From Chaetorhynchus papuensis (Eukaryota > Chordata > Aves > Passeriformes > Rhipiduridae): a stretch of 64,000 nt of DNA. The stretch lies in contig VWYX01000214.1 of assembly GCA_013396525.1 (NCBI GenBank), positions 310,001-374,000 of the forward strand, given 5' to 3'. Position numbers and translations under genes: made by a program. Positions 48,601 to 60,690 of this stretch are shown here, in pieces; within the stretch, counting starts at the first letter, position 1, and every line of letters starts with the position of its first letter. The notes under the pieces are model-generated. The model was not told the origin of the DNA. It saw only the letters and a list, made by a program, of their open reading frames with translations, and did no database searches.

Positions 48601-51600
48601 GAAATATTTTCTTGTTATTCATAGGTTTTATTGCATAATTCTAAGCTTCTGAGAAATTATTCTCATTTGAGTCTCCATTAGGTGTGTCACTATTTTTAAA
48701 ATATCTTCCTACTACATATAATTCATTTGGTGTACTGCTGCTTTTCCATTTTTGTCCAATAGCTCTCTCTTCTTTCTAAAACCAGGCCACAGCAGATGAG
48801 ATCACAAACCATTAAAACCCATTAGTCCTCCAGATACAATCCATCAAATTTCTCAACACGTCAGGTAGAAAGGGGAAAGGTCACAACTTTCTCCTACTCC
48901 AACCATTTCTGTCAGATACTGAAGAGCCAAATACCATCCTTTTAACAACAGTTAAAAGTTAAGTCCTGGTGGTACAGCAGAAGGCAAACTGATGGAAAAG
49001 TTCAGTTATTTATGATGCTTGATCGCTAATAATGAGCACTGTGAAACTAAAAAAGAAGGATTCTGGAGGGAGGTGTGATCAGCATCTCAATGCCTGCAGC
49101 TCCATGGCAGGAAGATGGGGTTCCACAGCACAGAGGCACGGATGCAAACCCACAGCTCTGCAGAGGGCCTGATTTACAGGCACCTCCCTTCGACACCGAG
49201 TGTTGCAAAGAACTTTATTGATCTTTACTACACTGGGGACAGCTGGAACCCTAAAAAGTGGATGGCAGAAGTTTCAGGAAGGCCCACAGTGCTGGCTGTC
49301 ACCCAGGCTGCCATCCTGGTGTCACGTTCCTACGGCGGTGCTGCCGAGTCTCTCCCGAAGCCAAGTGACGGAGCTGCACACAACACTGTACGCCCCAAAC
49401 ACATCAAAACACACCCCACACATCTCCACCTTTCCCACCAAACACAGCAAAGCCCCTCTGGGTGCTGAGGAAATCTTACACCATCAGTTTTACAGATAAG
49501 GAAAGCAACGTATGGGGATGGCAGAAGCAAAGGTAGAAGCAGGGCTTGGGATCTGCAAAAACCAGGGCTAGCCCACTGCACGGCAGGCACGCTGCTTGGG
49601 GAAGTAGAGGAGACTCTGCAAAACCCACAAAAGCAACAGGTGCCTGGACTCCACAGAAGTCCAGACACCAAGAAGAGTCAACTGCTCCAAAGCACCAGAA
49701 CTCTCAGTCTTTTCAGTGACTTTAAAGCCTTGAGCTAAGTGCATTGAGGGGCACACAACACCAGCCCTGTCAGCATCACAATGAATTAATTTAAGTGCAG
49801 GATCAAGCTATCAGCAGTATTTCTGGCAAAGCCCAAGATTTCAAATGGCATGTCTCAGGGGCACGCCAGTCTTTGGAAGTACAGCTCCCAACACAGCTCA
49901 CATCCCCATTTAAAGTCTTAACCACATTACTCATCCTTAGTAAGCATACAAATAGGAGAGATTAAATCCAGCAACTTTCAATCCTGGCATGGGCTGTAAC
50001 ACCATGGGGGAGCCTGAGCACCTCTGCTCTGAAAATTCTTCCCAGATCTGGAATTAATCACAGTGACTTCCTTCTTCCTCCTCTCACTTCCTCACCTGGC
50101 AGTTTCTTAGCACTGAAGCACTGTTAGTCCTATTAAGGGCAAACATTTATAAATTTTTAATACCCAGCCGGTATTAATCCACCACATCCCCTCTCCATGT
50201 TGCAAGATGATCTGCCCCATGATTTGAGCCAGAAGGATGAAAAGCAAACTACCAAATATGAGTGGCATCTCACAGGAGAGAACCTGCTTGGGACACAGGG
50301 AAAGATGAAAAGAAAGGTTTAAAAGTCATTTACCCCACATACTCCCTCTCCCATTCCCTGCCAACCACTTATGGGATTGCTCCACATGCCTGGTACACAC
50401 ATCCCAGAACACCATGTAAAAGCAGCAGCAGTTTCTGTTCTGGCTGTACAGCCAATCAGATGTTACCAAAGGTACAGAAAAAAAAAAAAAATTAAAAAAG
50501 GAGTGCCAAGGCATGCACTCCCCCAGCATTCCTGAAGGTATGATGCTTGCTCCTGGTGTCCAGATGTTCCTGCTCATGTCTCTGCTCTAATCCCACAAGG
50601 TCCAGTGCTGGGAGCCACAATCAAGTCTTCAGGCAGCAAAAAGAATGTAGGTTGCAGCTGACAACACCCAGAAAGGACACGCCACTGCCAACATTTGCTT
50701 TGCCAAGTTAGATCATATCCTTTTTGTAGAGTGGGTTTTGTTTATGGGTTTGGTTTTCTGTTTGGGTTTTTTTTTCGGTGGGGATGAAGGAAGAGTACAA
50801 TCAAAATATTTCTGTGAAACAGCAGTTAGAAAAAAGGGTGCAGAGGTGAGGTTTTTCACGGGGAAGGACAGTGGGTTGGCTATCAGCACCAAAAATAATT
50901 AGGGGAAAAAAAATGTCCTGAAATCCTGAGGCCAAGCACTACAATAAGAGACAGACTGTCCAAGACCAAGCAATTTTTAGTCCCATCAAGTCTGTGATTA
51001 CAGTTTTCCTCATCTACCTCATGAGAGAGATGATCTCACTACCCACTTGTGACCATAAAGTCACAGCTGTGACTCCAGCAATTAAGCTGAGCCAGGAAGG
51101 AGCTGCACAGCATCGGCCTCCAGCCTTCCCAAGCCACCGGATGGTGACGAGGTGCCGTGTCACAGGGATGTGCTGTTCAGCTGACCCAGCCACCAGCCTC
51201 CCTCTGAAGGACAGGAGGCTCTCCTGGGGTTCGTGTACAACTGCAAGCTGACAGGCAGCTTGCTGGCACCTTCCAGCAGCACACTGTCACATATTTCCCC
51301 TTTTTGGTATTTCTTTTTCCCTTTCCAAAGTGTGGTTTTAAGATGAGGAACCAATGTGACCAAGATTTACCTTGGATTAAAAAACACCAGAGGGTGGAGA
51401 CACCCAGAAAGGGAGTGTAGAGGAAAAGCTCAGAACACGGTTGGAGTGGTTTTGCTCACAGGTCGATGGAGAACATAACTTGGTGCTGACCACATTTCCC
51501 ATTCAAAACTCAACATCACCCACAAAGCTGCAGATAAACCTTCTTCTCTCCAAACAAAGCTTTTGCTGAGGATTGCCACAAGCCCCAGGACATGGCAACC

Positions 51601-52327
51601 TCGGGCAAGCCAAGAGCAGGACAGGCTCTCTTACAAAGCCAGTCATATTTAGGACAACTGTTGTCACGTTCCCTCCTTGACAAATGTTTCGTTTCTTTGT
51701 GAATGGAAGGCCTGGCATTTTATCTGTGCCAAAGTGAGTGCTGCATGTGTTTTATGTACAAACACACATGCTTTTAACTGCAGCACACTAATGTGTTTAA
51801 AGTATAAATTCCCTCCTGGAGAAAAGCACATCCCCACCTGGGTGGCACTGCTAATGTGGACCTTATGCTCCTCTTCCTGCTGACCAACAGCCCGTGCTAA
51901 GGGGGGGACACATTCCCTTAATTCCCAAAGCAAGATTTCATTCACTCCAGGTAAAGTCACATCAATTTTAGTCTTACACCTTCACTCTCACCAGCTGAGG
52001 ACAGAAATCCCTGGGACAGCATTTATCTGCTCTGAAAATAAAATCAAATCACTTGCCTTCTTTAAGATTTACCAAGCCTTGTAATATAGAGCTAAGATGC
52101 CACTCAGCTCCTGTCCCCTCGGCAAGCACCTTGGGGGGAAGCAAATGAAAGAGATCCAGTCCCTCTAATGACTGACCCACATTCAGTGAAGGGAAATACT
52201 ACAAACACAGTTCCCTAAGAAAGGTCATAAAACACCTAACACTGTTCAACTCCGAATACACATTATACTGAAAGAGCCTGAGATAAGATTACAGTAGCAA
52301 GGGGTTTGATGGAACCGTAAAATAAAT

Positions 52328-52452
52328 CATAAAACAGTTTTGTTTGGAAGGGACATTAAAGATCGTCCAGTTCCAACCCCTTGCCATGGGCAGGGACACC
52401 TTCCACTAGAACAGGTCACTCAGAGCCCCGTCCAGCCTGGCCTTGAGCAACT
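52328..52452 (-). mobile_element. CR1 LINE 3' fragment
   Basis: Reverse-complement CR1 end: AGTTTTGTTTGGAAGGGACA, CCATGGGCAGGGACACCTTC, AGCCCCGTCCAGCCTGGCCT. Confidence 0.88.
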
Positions 52453-52985
52453 GATCCTGACCTGGAGCTGCTGACTAGATCCTGGCTGCACCACGGATTG
52501 CGACTTCTCATGATTCTACAAAACTCCTCTTGCAGCCCAGCCGAGTTTGAAAGGCTTCTGGGGCATCACCACACAGAGCAACATGAAACAGGGGGGTGGT
52601 TTCAGATACTGAGAGAGACAGTCTGAACAAGCACTGACCCACTGGAAAATTCACAGCAAGAGAGATGGAAAGACCTGGTACTCTTCAAACACCTACATGT
52701 TCCGGCTGCGGCTTTGAAGCAAGCCACAACACTGTCTATTGTAAAGAGCACTGTTCCTGTGGAAACACTTGCTTAATATTGTCAGAGATGGAGTGAGAAG
52801 AAATGCTATAGGTGTACAAGAATTTTGCAACTGCCCATTTACTGGCTAAAATATATATAGCCAAAAGAAAAAAAAAAATCCTTTTCTTATTGTTGACAGT
52901 GAAAAACATTATCAGGCACTGAAACAGCATATTTTTGTGCAGCTGAAGTAATTAAAAAAACCCCAAAAGCAACAAACCCAAATTT

Positions 52986-53128
52986 CATAGAGTGGTTTGG
53001 GTTGGAAGGCACCTTAAAGATCATCTCATTCCTACCCCCCTGCCACAGGCAGGGATACTTTACCTAGACCAGGTTGCTCCAAGCCCCATCCAACCTGGCC
53101 TTGAACACTTCCAGAGATGAGAGATCTG
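52986..53128 (-). mobile_element. CR1 LINE 3' fragment
   Basis: Reverse-complement CR1 end: CATAGAGTGGTTTGGGTTGG, AAGGCACCTTAAAGATCATC, CCAGGTTGCTCCAAGCCCCA, TCCAACCTGGCCTTGAACAC. Confidence 0.9.
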
Positions 53129-54117
53129 CAAATTTTTCTGCAAATGAAATTTCTCATGACCAGGACTATTAACATGAAGAGACAGTTTAGTCAGCCTAGA
53201 AAAGAACCACAAAACTGAGAAAATGTTGGTGAGTTTTTCTGAGGTCACAGAGATGTTTTCAGAGCAATCTTTCAGAAGCCAAGCATGGAGATACCAAGGG
53301 CTGTTTAAAGCCAGCAAGCTCGGTTACTCTTTTCTTACCTAATGTTCATGCTCAAAACAGGAACAGGGGCTTCAAAAATGTTACTAAAATAAGAAGTGCA
53401 TTGCTTAAAAACAATGAGTACTGCATATGCATTGCTGAGGCAAGTCTCTTCACACTAAGCTTATTTATATATAGAAATAACACCAGTGACCTCGTATTAA
53501 TCACAGGCACAGCTTTCTCCATGACAAAGGGAAATGACAAACTTGCAAGGGCACACCAGAAACCTTCTGAGATCACATCCAAGTATGCCAAAACACGTGA
53601 CAACTTGAATGATCTTTGCTCCTCTTTGAAAAAATCCACTCATATACTGCAATGTTACTCTTGACAAACTCTGAACCGTGCAATTTTAAAATGAACCAAG
53701 TGATGATTTTAGATATGGCTTCAACTCTCAGTTATAAGGTTCTTCTCAAGAATTCTGAAGCTTTTGATTCTAAGAATTTTAACCAAGATAGTGCTAATCA
53801 GAAAGAACATAACCAGCCAAAAGGGTTTCTCCTGGCTCCACACGGTGCCAAGCGAGACCCAAAATGAGTGTGTCGTGTCCTGTCTGTGCCACAGCACGCA
53901 GGCGTTCCCAGGCAGCTCTACACCACAGCACGAACATCCTGCTCTCCTGCAGATGTGCAGCCACACGCAGCAACTCTCACCCGAGAGAGAGAGACAAGAG
54001 CAGCCACGGCTCCCAAAACCCCTCCAGGGGAGCACAGGTAACCTCAGAGTGGGGCTTGGTACGTGTCCAACAGTGGCCATCAGAAACTGCTGGGAGAGCA
54101 CAGGGTTCATGATGGTT

Positions 54118-54360
54118 TAAACTAAAGGAGGGTGCATATTAGAGATTAGGAAGAAATTCTTCCCTGTGAGGGTGTGAGGCACTGGCACAGGTTGCCCAGA
54201 GAAGCTGTGGCTGCCCCATCCCTGGCAGTGTCCAAGGCCAGGTTGGATGGGGTTTTGAGCAACCTGGTTTGGTGGAAGGCGTCCCTGCTCATGGCAGGGG
54301 GTGGAACTTTGATGACCTTTAAGGTCCCTTCCAACCCAAACCGTTCTGTGATTCTGTGAA
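54118..54360 (+). mobile_element. CR1 LINE 3' fragment
   Basis: GAGATTAGGAAGAAATTCTT, TGGCACAGGTTGCCCAGAGA, GGATGGGGTTTTGAGCAACC, GGTCCCTTCCAACCCAAACC, and a terminal GTTCTGTGATTCTGTGAA. Sequence is close to the other young-looking copies. Confidence 0.92.
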
Positions 54361-57300
54361 CTGATAAATCATTAACCAAAATAGAGGGGAAAACCATCCA
54401 GGCATCAAGCTTTGACCAAGAGCAGATTAAGGGCCCCAGCTGCCCCAAAATTCCGCCCCCGCCTCTTCTTCCGGCCGCCACCACTCCTCTGCAAAGGCAG
54501 CACCATGGACGGTTGCTTTCACATGACTCCAAAACCACAGCTCACAGCCCCCCACGCTGACTCGTCTGGCGTTTGACTGATGGTTTCTTTAGCAAGTTCA
54601 GCTGTGAAATGAGGCAGGCGAGAAGCAGACACACAAGCAGGAAGCTCTCCAACTCTCCTGCTGCACAGCAACTGCCCATGGGGCAGAGGAGGGCAAAAAC
54701 CTGCTGGGTGCCCTGCTAGATCTGCCCTGTGCAGCAAACTGCCAGAGCCCACAAGTCACAGGCCTGCTGAAAAAGTGCTGCACCACGTTTAAACACAAAA
54801 CTCATTCCGAGGGTGACTCTGCAAGTATTACATTAGCCCAGATGGAAAGGTCCATACCAGCACATGAACCTGTTTTGTCTACGAGGGGCTGAAAAACATT
54901 CTGTGAGGATGTGCAGCACAGCCTGAATTTTTGATGCTTTATTCCTGAGCCTCCAGAATCCAGGAGGCTGCTCTTTGTTTCAACACTGTCACTCCAAGAG
55001 GATGACAAGCCCTAAGGATGTGGATACAGGGAGTCTTGACCTGCAGAGACAGCTCCTTCACAGTAAATATGGGGAGGTTCCACTGCCCTTCAGGTAGAGC
55101 TGGAGATCTCAGCCTCAACCCGTGGGAATGTGCCAAAGAAACCTTCATCTATTCCTGTACCATTTATTTTGCCTACATCGTACTCTCTTTGTCCCTCAAA
55201 GGGAGAGAATAAAGCCCCACTGTCTGGGCTCACTAGCACAGCTCTAGACCTTGCTCCTTTCTTGGACATGAGCAAAACAAATTTGATGGTCTAGGTTTTG
55301 ATAAAGAAAGCAAGCGAAACATATTCCTTTCTAGAATCAAGGAAACAGGGAAAAATATCATCTTTATTGACACAACACGCTAGATGTTACTCGAGCTAAT
55401 TACTTGAAAGCATGGTCAAAACGAGTTCCTATCATTAGGTATTGAGGAGGATTATTGTAACAGGGGCTAATTTTTGAGAGGCAGATGGCTTATCCTAGCA
55501 CTGCTGGGTTTCCACCCAGTTCTGCTCCACCCTAGGGTGAGAACAGCTCAGTTGCTTGTAGAGCAGCTACTAAATGACCACAGTTACGTCCAGTTACGTT
55601 CAAGAAGATGACGTAATTTCTTCTTAGCCACATCACGAGTTCCTTGCAGAAACAAGGGACAGAAACTTCTAAAAAAGGAAACTGACTGCAGGGTCATTTT
55701 CAATGATCTCCAGTAAATCGCCCCCTCTCACAAGCCAGTCTTGTACTCGGGAAGTACCCAAAGCTGGACTTTTTACTGCTATAGAGTAAACAGATAATGA
55801 AGTGGTAAGTGTGGGGCTCCGTGCTGAAAACTGGTTATCAGCAGCAATACTCCCACCAAGCCCTATTAGGGGATGGAGGCTCACCCTACACACTCAACAC
55901 AACCGTAGCTTTTGTATTAACTGTGTGTTCCAATGAGCAGCTTTGGCAAGAAATCCCACCATGGATTTGGAGCACACGGGAGCACCTTCCTCACACGGTT
56001 ATATTTTCTTCCAGGCTCAGGAGCAAACTGCCTTAGAGAATAAATTTTCATTGAATATATTAATGTGAGATGCCTCAGTCTGTGAATGACCCAGATAACG
56101 AACTCATTGACGGAAGCCAATTCCTTCCTCTTTCTCAGAGCACCGTGGGCACTCGCTGTGCCCAATAAATAATGTAAAACCCAGCCATCATTATCAACTC
56201 CTGTTGCATGCAAGGAGGAGGAAGGAAACGTGTCCAGTTCTTCTCCCAATTAGCCAGTGCAGAGCTGACAGCCTGACTCCATGGAAGCCATGGGGAATCC
56301 GCTGACGTAAACCTCACAAGCAACAGCAGAGGCAAGCACCAGGCTCCTGTTCTCCTGGAACCTGACAGAAGACACACAGGCAAACTTTTTAAAAACAAGT
56401 GAGAAAGGAAGAAGGCAACTTTCACATTGATGTTATTAAAAATTGACGCCAGAAAGAAGTGAGGTATGGAGAGCTCCATGGGTGTGCCAACTTACTTGTG
56501 AGGGGAGGATAACACTTAAAGTATGTAAAATTTAAAAGAATTAAAGGATATGAGATAGAAGAAAACATGCACTAAATCAATCCCAAATTTCACTACTTGG
56601 AACTCTGTTTTTCCTCTGCTCTTCAGTCCTGGGGAAAAGGCCAACAAGCTATATGTCCTTGTTTACCAAGAAAATAAATGCAGGACCAAGTAGGAATTCA
56701 AACAGGATAAGCTAGTCTTTGATTAGTCATTCCTGATTTAGACAACCTTTGTTATTCTGAAGGAGCAAAGCCCAGAACTGAATACATTTAGCATGGGATG
56801 AGCACATTGACCAGTCTAGGTGGAGAGAATCCCTCTAGGAACTAACTCACACATTGACAAGCCAGCTCCAATGCTATCAGAGACAGCACTGATTTGCAAC
56901 TATTTTGTCAGATAGAAGCACTTTGGAGCACAGCCATCCCATGCTGACTTTTACTGTCATAGTTAAACTATGACATCCCTTTCCTATCCTGACTGTGGAG
57001 CCAACCAGCTCTAGAGAACTGCCACAACCCTAAATGATCCCTCTGACAGTGCACTTCTCTCTCTGACTCACACCCACAGCACTCAGCACCACTGCAACTG
57101 GTCCTGCTCGAATCTACTACAGCATCTATGAAACTGTGAATGGGGGCAGACTTTTCTATCCAAAAATGATAAAAGGATTCCCAAACTAAGACCCCTCTGC
57201 TATCATACAAGGTTTAAGATACTAAACGAGGCAGGTGGACATGTACATGAAGACTTTAATTAACGTGGGATGTCTTGCTTACCTGACAGAGTAAAATTAA

Positions 57301-60300
57301 ATGCACTCATGAGAAAAAATGCAGAAGACCGTGCTATGCTAAAATGCAGCCAAATGACAAGGTATTAAAAAAAAAAAAAGAAACAAGCAAAGGCAAAACA
57401 GAAACCACAGAGCAAGCCAGAAAGCGAGAGAGGGCTAGAACCCAGAGGTGCTGCAGAGAGGTGTGAGCTGCTTTTTCACTCCAAATGAGACCAGCTGGCA
57501 AGTCAAAATCCTGTCTCTGAGAATGGCTGACACAGAATATATGAGAGAAAGGCAAGAAGAACACCTCAGTGTCAGATACAGAGCTACCACCTCAAACCTC
57601 TCCTCAGCCCCTGGCTGCACACCATCAGACAATCTGCCACTGTGATTTTTACTATCAGATGTGAAGTCCTGGGACAGCAGAGACACACAGCCTGTTTCTC
57701 ACATCCTGTCCCTCAGTCCTCTCATTCTGAGAGCTTACTGGGCTCTACTGATCTGTTAAGTGATTTCACACTGCAAATGATTTTACTGATTTTTTTTAAA
57801 CATAGAGCAAACATGCAATACTCATACAGCAAATCACACATTTAGGAATGTGTCTTGCATGGATGTATTTTCCTCCTTATGACAGAAATATCTGTATTGG
57901 AGGAAAAAGTAAAAAAAAAAAAAATTAAGAAAGAAACTCCACTAAGTCCTAAATAGTATTCTCATGCTGGTTAAAAAAACAGATTATTTATTCTATATCC
58001 CATCTCACAAACAGAAGTCAAGCTACCAAAGCTGCCCAACTCATGTTTCTGCACTAATACTTCGTCTCCTGCCTGTTCCACAGAAAGATCTCTCCTGGAA
58101 GGAGTTTGGAGAGCTGCCACTGTATCACTGATACAAATACAACCAACTCACTCATGAAACTCAACACTTATGAAACTAGGCAGGTGAACACCAAGAAAAA
58201 GTCCTTATGTAATGTCATCTAACAGATTCATACTTCCGCCCCTCCTTCCTCCCCTGCCAACATTTTTCTGTACTGGCAAAGCTCCTGGGTAGGCACAGTC
58301 TCAGCAGCTGGGTTTTAGTGCCGTGTGAGCCGTGCTCACCCGAAGGGCAGGTCCACACCACATGATGGAGCACAAAAATTCCCCATCCAGAGCCACGGTG
58401 GTCCAGCAGACAAGTGAAAATCTTACCTAGACCTGACATGCCTAACACCCTGTGGCTTTGCAGCCCAGGATTGCCATCTCCCCCAGGCTGGGCTTCATTG
58501 CTGTGCAGTGTGGCACTCAGAGGAGACAGCCCAGGGTGCGTGTGACACCCATCTGCCACACAGCACACAGGCAGCCCCTGTCTCTGTCCTGAGGGCTGCA
58601 TCTCTCCATCAGGACACAGATCACCGGTGGGCTCGGGAGCACGAGGCTTTCTGCAGATGCAGTGGCTCTCACAAGGAAGTCAAGAGCCAAAAAAACCCCT
58701 GGCAGTTGCCAGAACAACTTTTCTGCCTGCAGCCTGCCCCTCGCTGGAGGAGCCCCAGGACAGAGCAGCGCAGGGAGCGGGGCCATCGGCCGGTCAGACG
58801 GCTCTGGCAGCCTGCGGGATAGATCTGGACATCGATTAGATGCCTCTGGTCTAGCACAACAAGGGCACAAAAGGTCTTGCAGGGGCAGTGAAAAAGCAAT
58901 TTTTTCCATCACCTTGGGCCCAGGACAGACACTGAATATCAAGAGCACGGGAGTTGCTGAGGGATGCTTGTTCCCACACGGCATCACGCTAACACGACAA
59001 AAGCTGGCTTGCCTCTACTCATGGTGCTGGCTTTAAATTAAAGCAGGATGGTTTCCTCGGCAATTGACCTCCCTAAGTGTTGAGAACATCTCATGATATC
59101 AAAGCATAAAAAGACATCATTGGCACTGCAGAAATAGAGTTGTTTGTCTGGCTTACCCTAAGTGGCTTAGCAATGTTAACTGGACGCTTCAGGATGTGCT
59201 TTGTTTTAGGTACACGGTTGTTATCTTCGATATCATTACTATAAAGCAGCTCTTTCCCTCACAGCCACCCAGGGATCTTGTACCAGCACAAGGGCATGGC
59301 TTGGGAGAGGAGCAACCACACAGTGATCTCCACCTGGACACGGTGCCAGGTTAGTTAGCCAGGACTCCAGCCTGGGTCACTGCACGGCCCCACAAACAGC
59401 ACAGGGGTGGAGTGAGCAATCAGGGCAAAGATGGCTCATTGTCTCCAGAAGAAATTCAATTTGCAGCATGGTCTGACATGTCTTAACCGTATGCCTAAAT
59501 AGGATGAAATCTGGGAGGCAAGAAGGTGCAATGGCTGATCCAGAATCCTTATAAAAGTTGCCAGTAACTCATTTCATGTGGTAACTCTTCTGTTCATCTT
59601 TTTCTCCATGGTTACACAAAAGGTCCCCAGCTTCCTGGATGTATTAGTGAAGCACAATAGCTAAAGCCTAAAACATCAAAGGAGCTTTGATAGTTTGTGA
59701 AGAAAGGGTGGGAGTCTTATTCACTTCAGTAAGGGATATGTTTTTCATATTGAATTACCCTGTAAATCAGTAGACTTTCTAATGGCATTTCAATAGCTTA
59801 AATGGCCCCCTTGATGATCCATTCTGCAGAGTTTATTGCCTATAAGCTCAAAATGGCCAGAAACCAAATCATTACTCAGAAAATACTCCAAACAGAAAGC
59901 CTCTGACAGCCTGGGTGAAACATGCTTTACTGAAAGACCTGTGCAAAAAGCTAAATATAAACCACCAAAAGGGTGAGGCGAGGCCTGCAGGGTGCAGGGC
60001 TGGGGACAGAGCTTCCTGGGGTGCTGGGCTCACTCGTGCTGCGGTCACCTTGCTGCCCCCTCCTCCTCCTCACAGCCTCTCTGCAAAGAGCAGCCCCAGA
60101 GCTGCGGGTGCAGGTCTGCAAAAACCCTCTCATGGGCTTTTCTGCCATGACCAACTCCGCCAAAGGCAACGTGGGCATCAGCCCTTGGCTGCCTCTTCTC
60201 CTTCCAACCAGGGCTTCCAACTGATTCAGCAGCAACACCATCAGCAGGAATGTAAAGGTACCCCTGGCCTCAGAGTCAGCCCCCCACTCCAGCCAACCAC

Positions 60301-60315
60301 GTCAACAAGGGCTTC

Positions 60316-60690
60316 ATAGAATCACAAAATAGTTTGGGTTAGAAGGGACCTTAAGGACCACCTCATTCCCCTCTGTCAGTTAAAAGCCATAACCCTTTTG
60401 CTGTCTCTCTGTGCCTTTGACAAAAATCCTTCTCCAGGTCTAGTTTAGCCCCTTTAGGTACTGGAAGGTGCTATGAGGCTTCCCTTTGGCCTTCTCCAAG
60501 CTGAAAAACCCCAACTCTCTCAGCCTGTCCTCCCAGCAGAGGTGCTCCAGCCCTCTGAGCATCTCCGTGGCCTCCTCTGGACTCCCTCCAAATAGTCCAT
60601 GTTTTTCTTTCACTGGGGGCCCCAGGCATGGATGCAGTACTCCAGTACCTCATTCCAGCCACCTCGAGGTGACTGCCACTGCGCTTGGTG
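60316..60690 (-). mobile_element. CR1 LINE fragment
   Basis: Reverse-complement CR1: CATAGAATCACAAAATAGTT, GGGTTAGAAGGGACCTTAAG, CCAACTCTCTCAGCCTGTCC, AGAGGTGCTCCAGCCCTCTG, ATGCAGTACTCCAGTACCTC. The part between the 3' end and the internal region is shortened. The right limit is approximate. Confidence 0.88.

Noticed and set aside
53401..53867. A pair of plus-strand frames (87 and 83 codons) with fairly protein-like composition.
   Set aside because: No recognisable domain, Kozak or splice context. They sit between CR1 copies and could not be matched to any known family.
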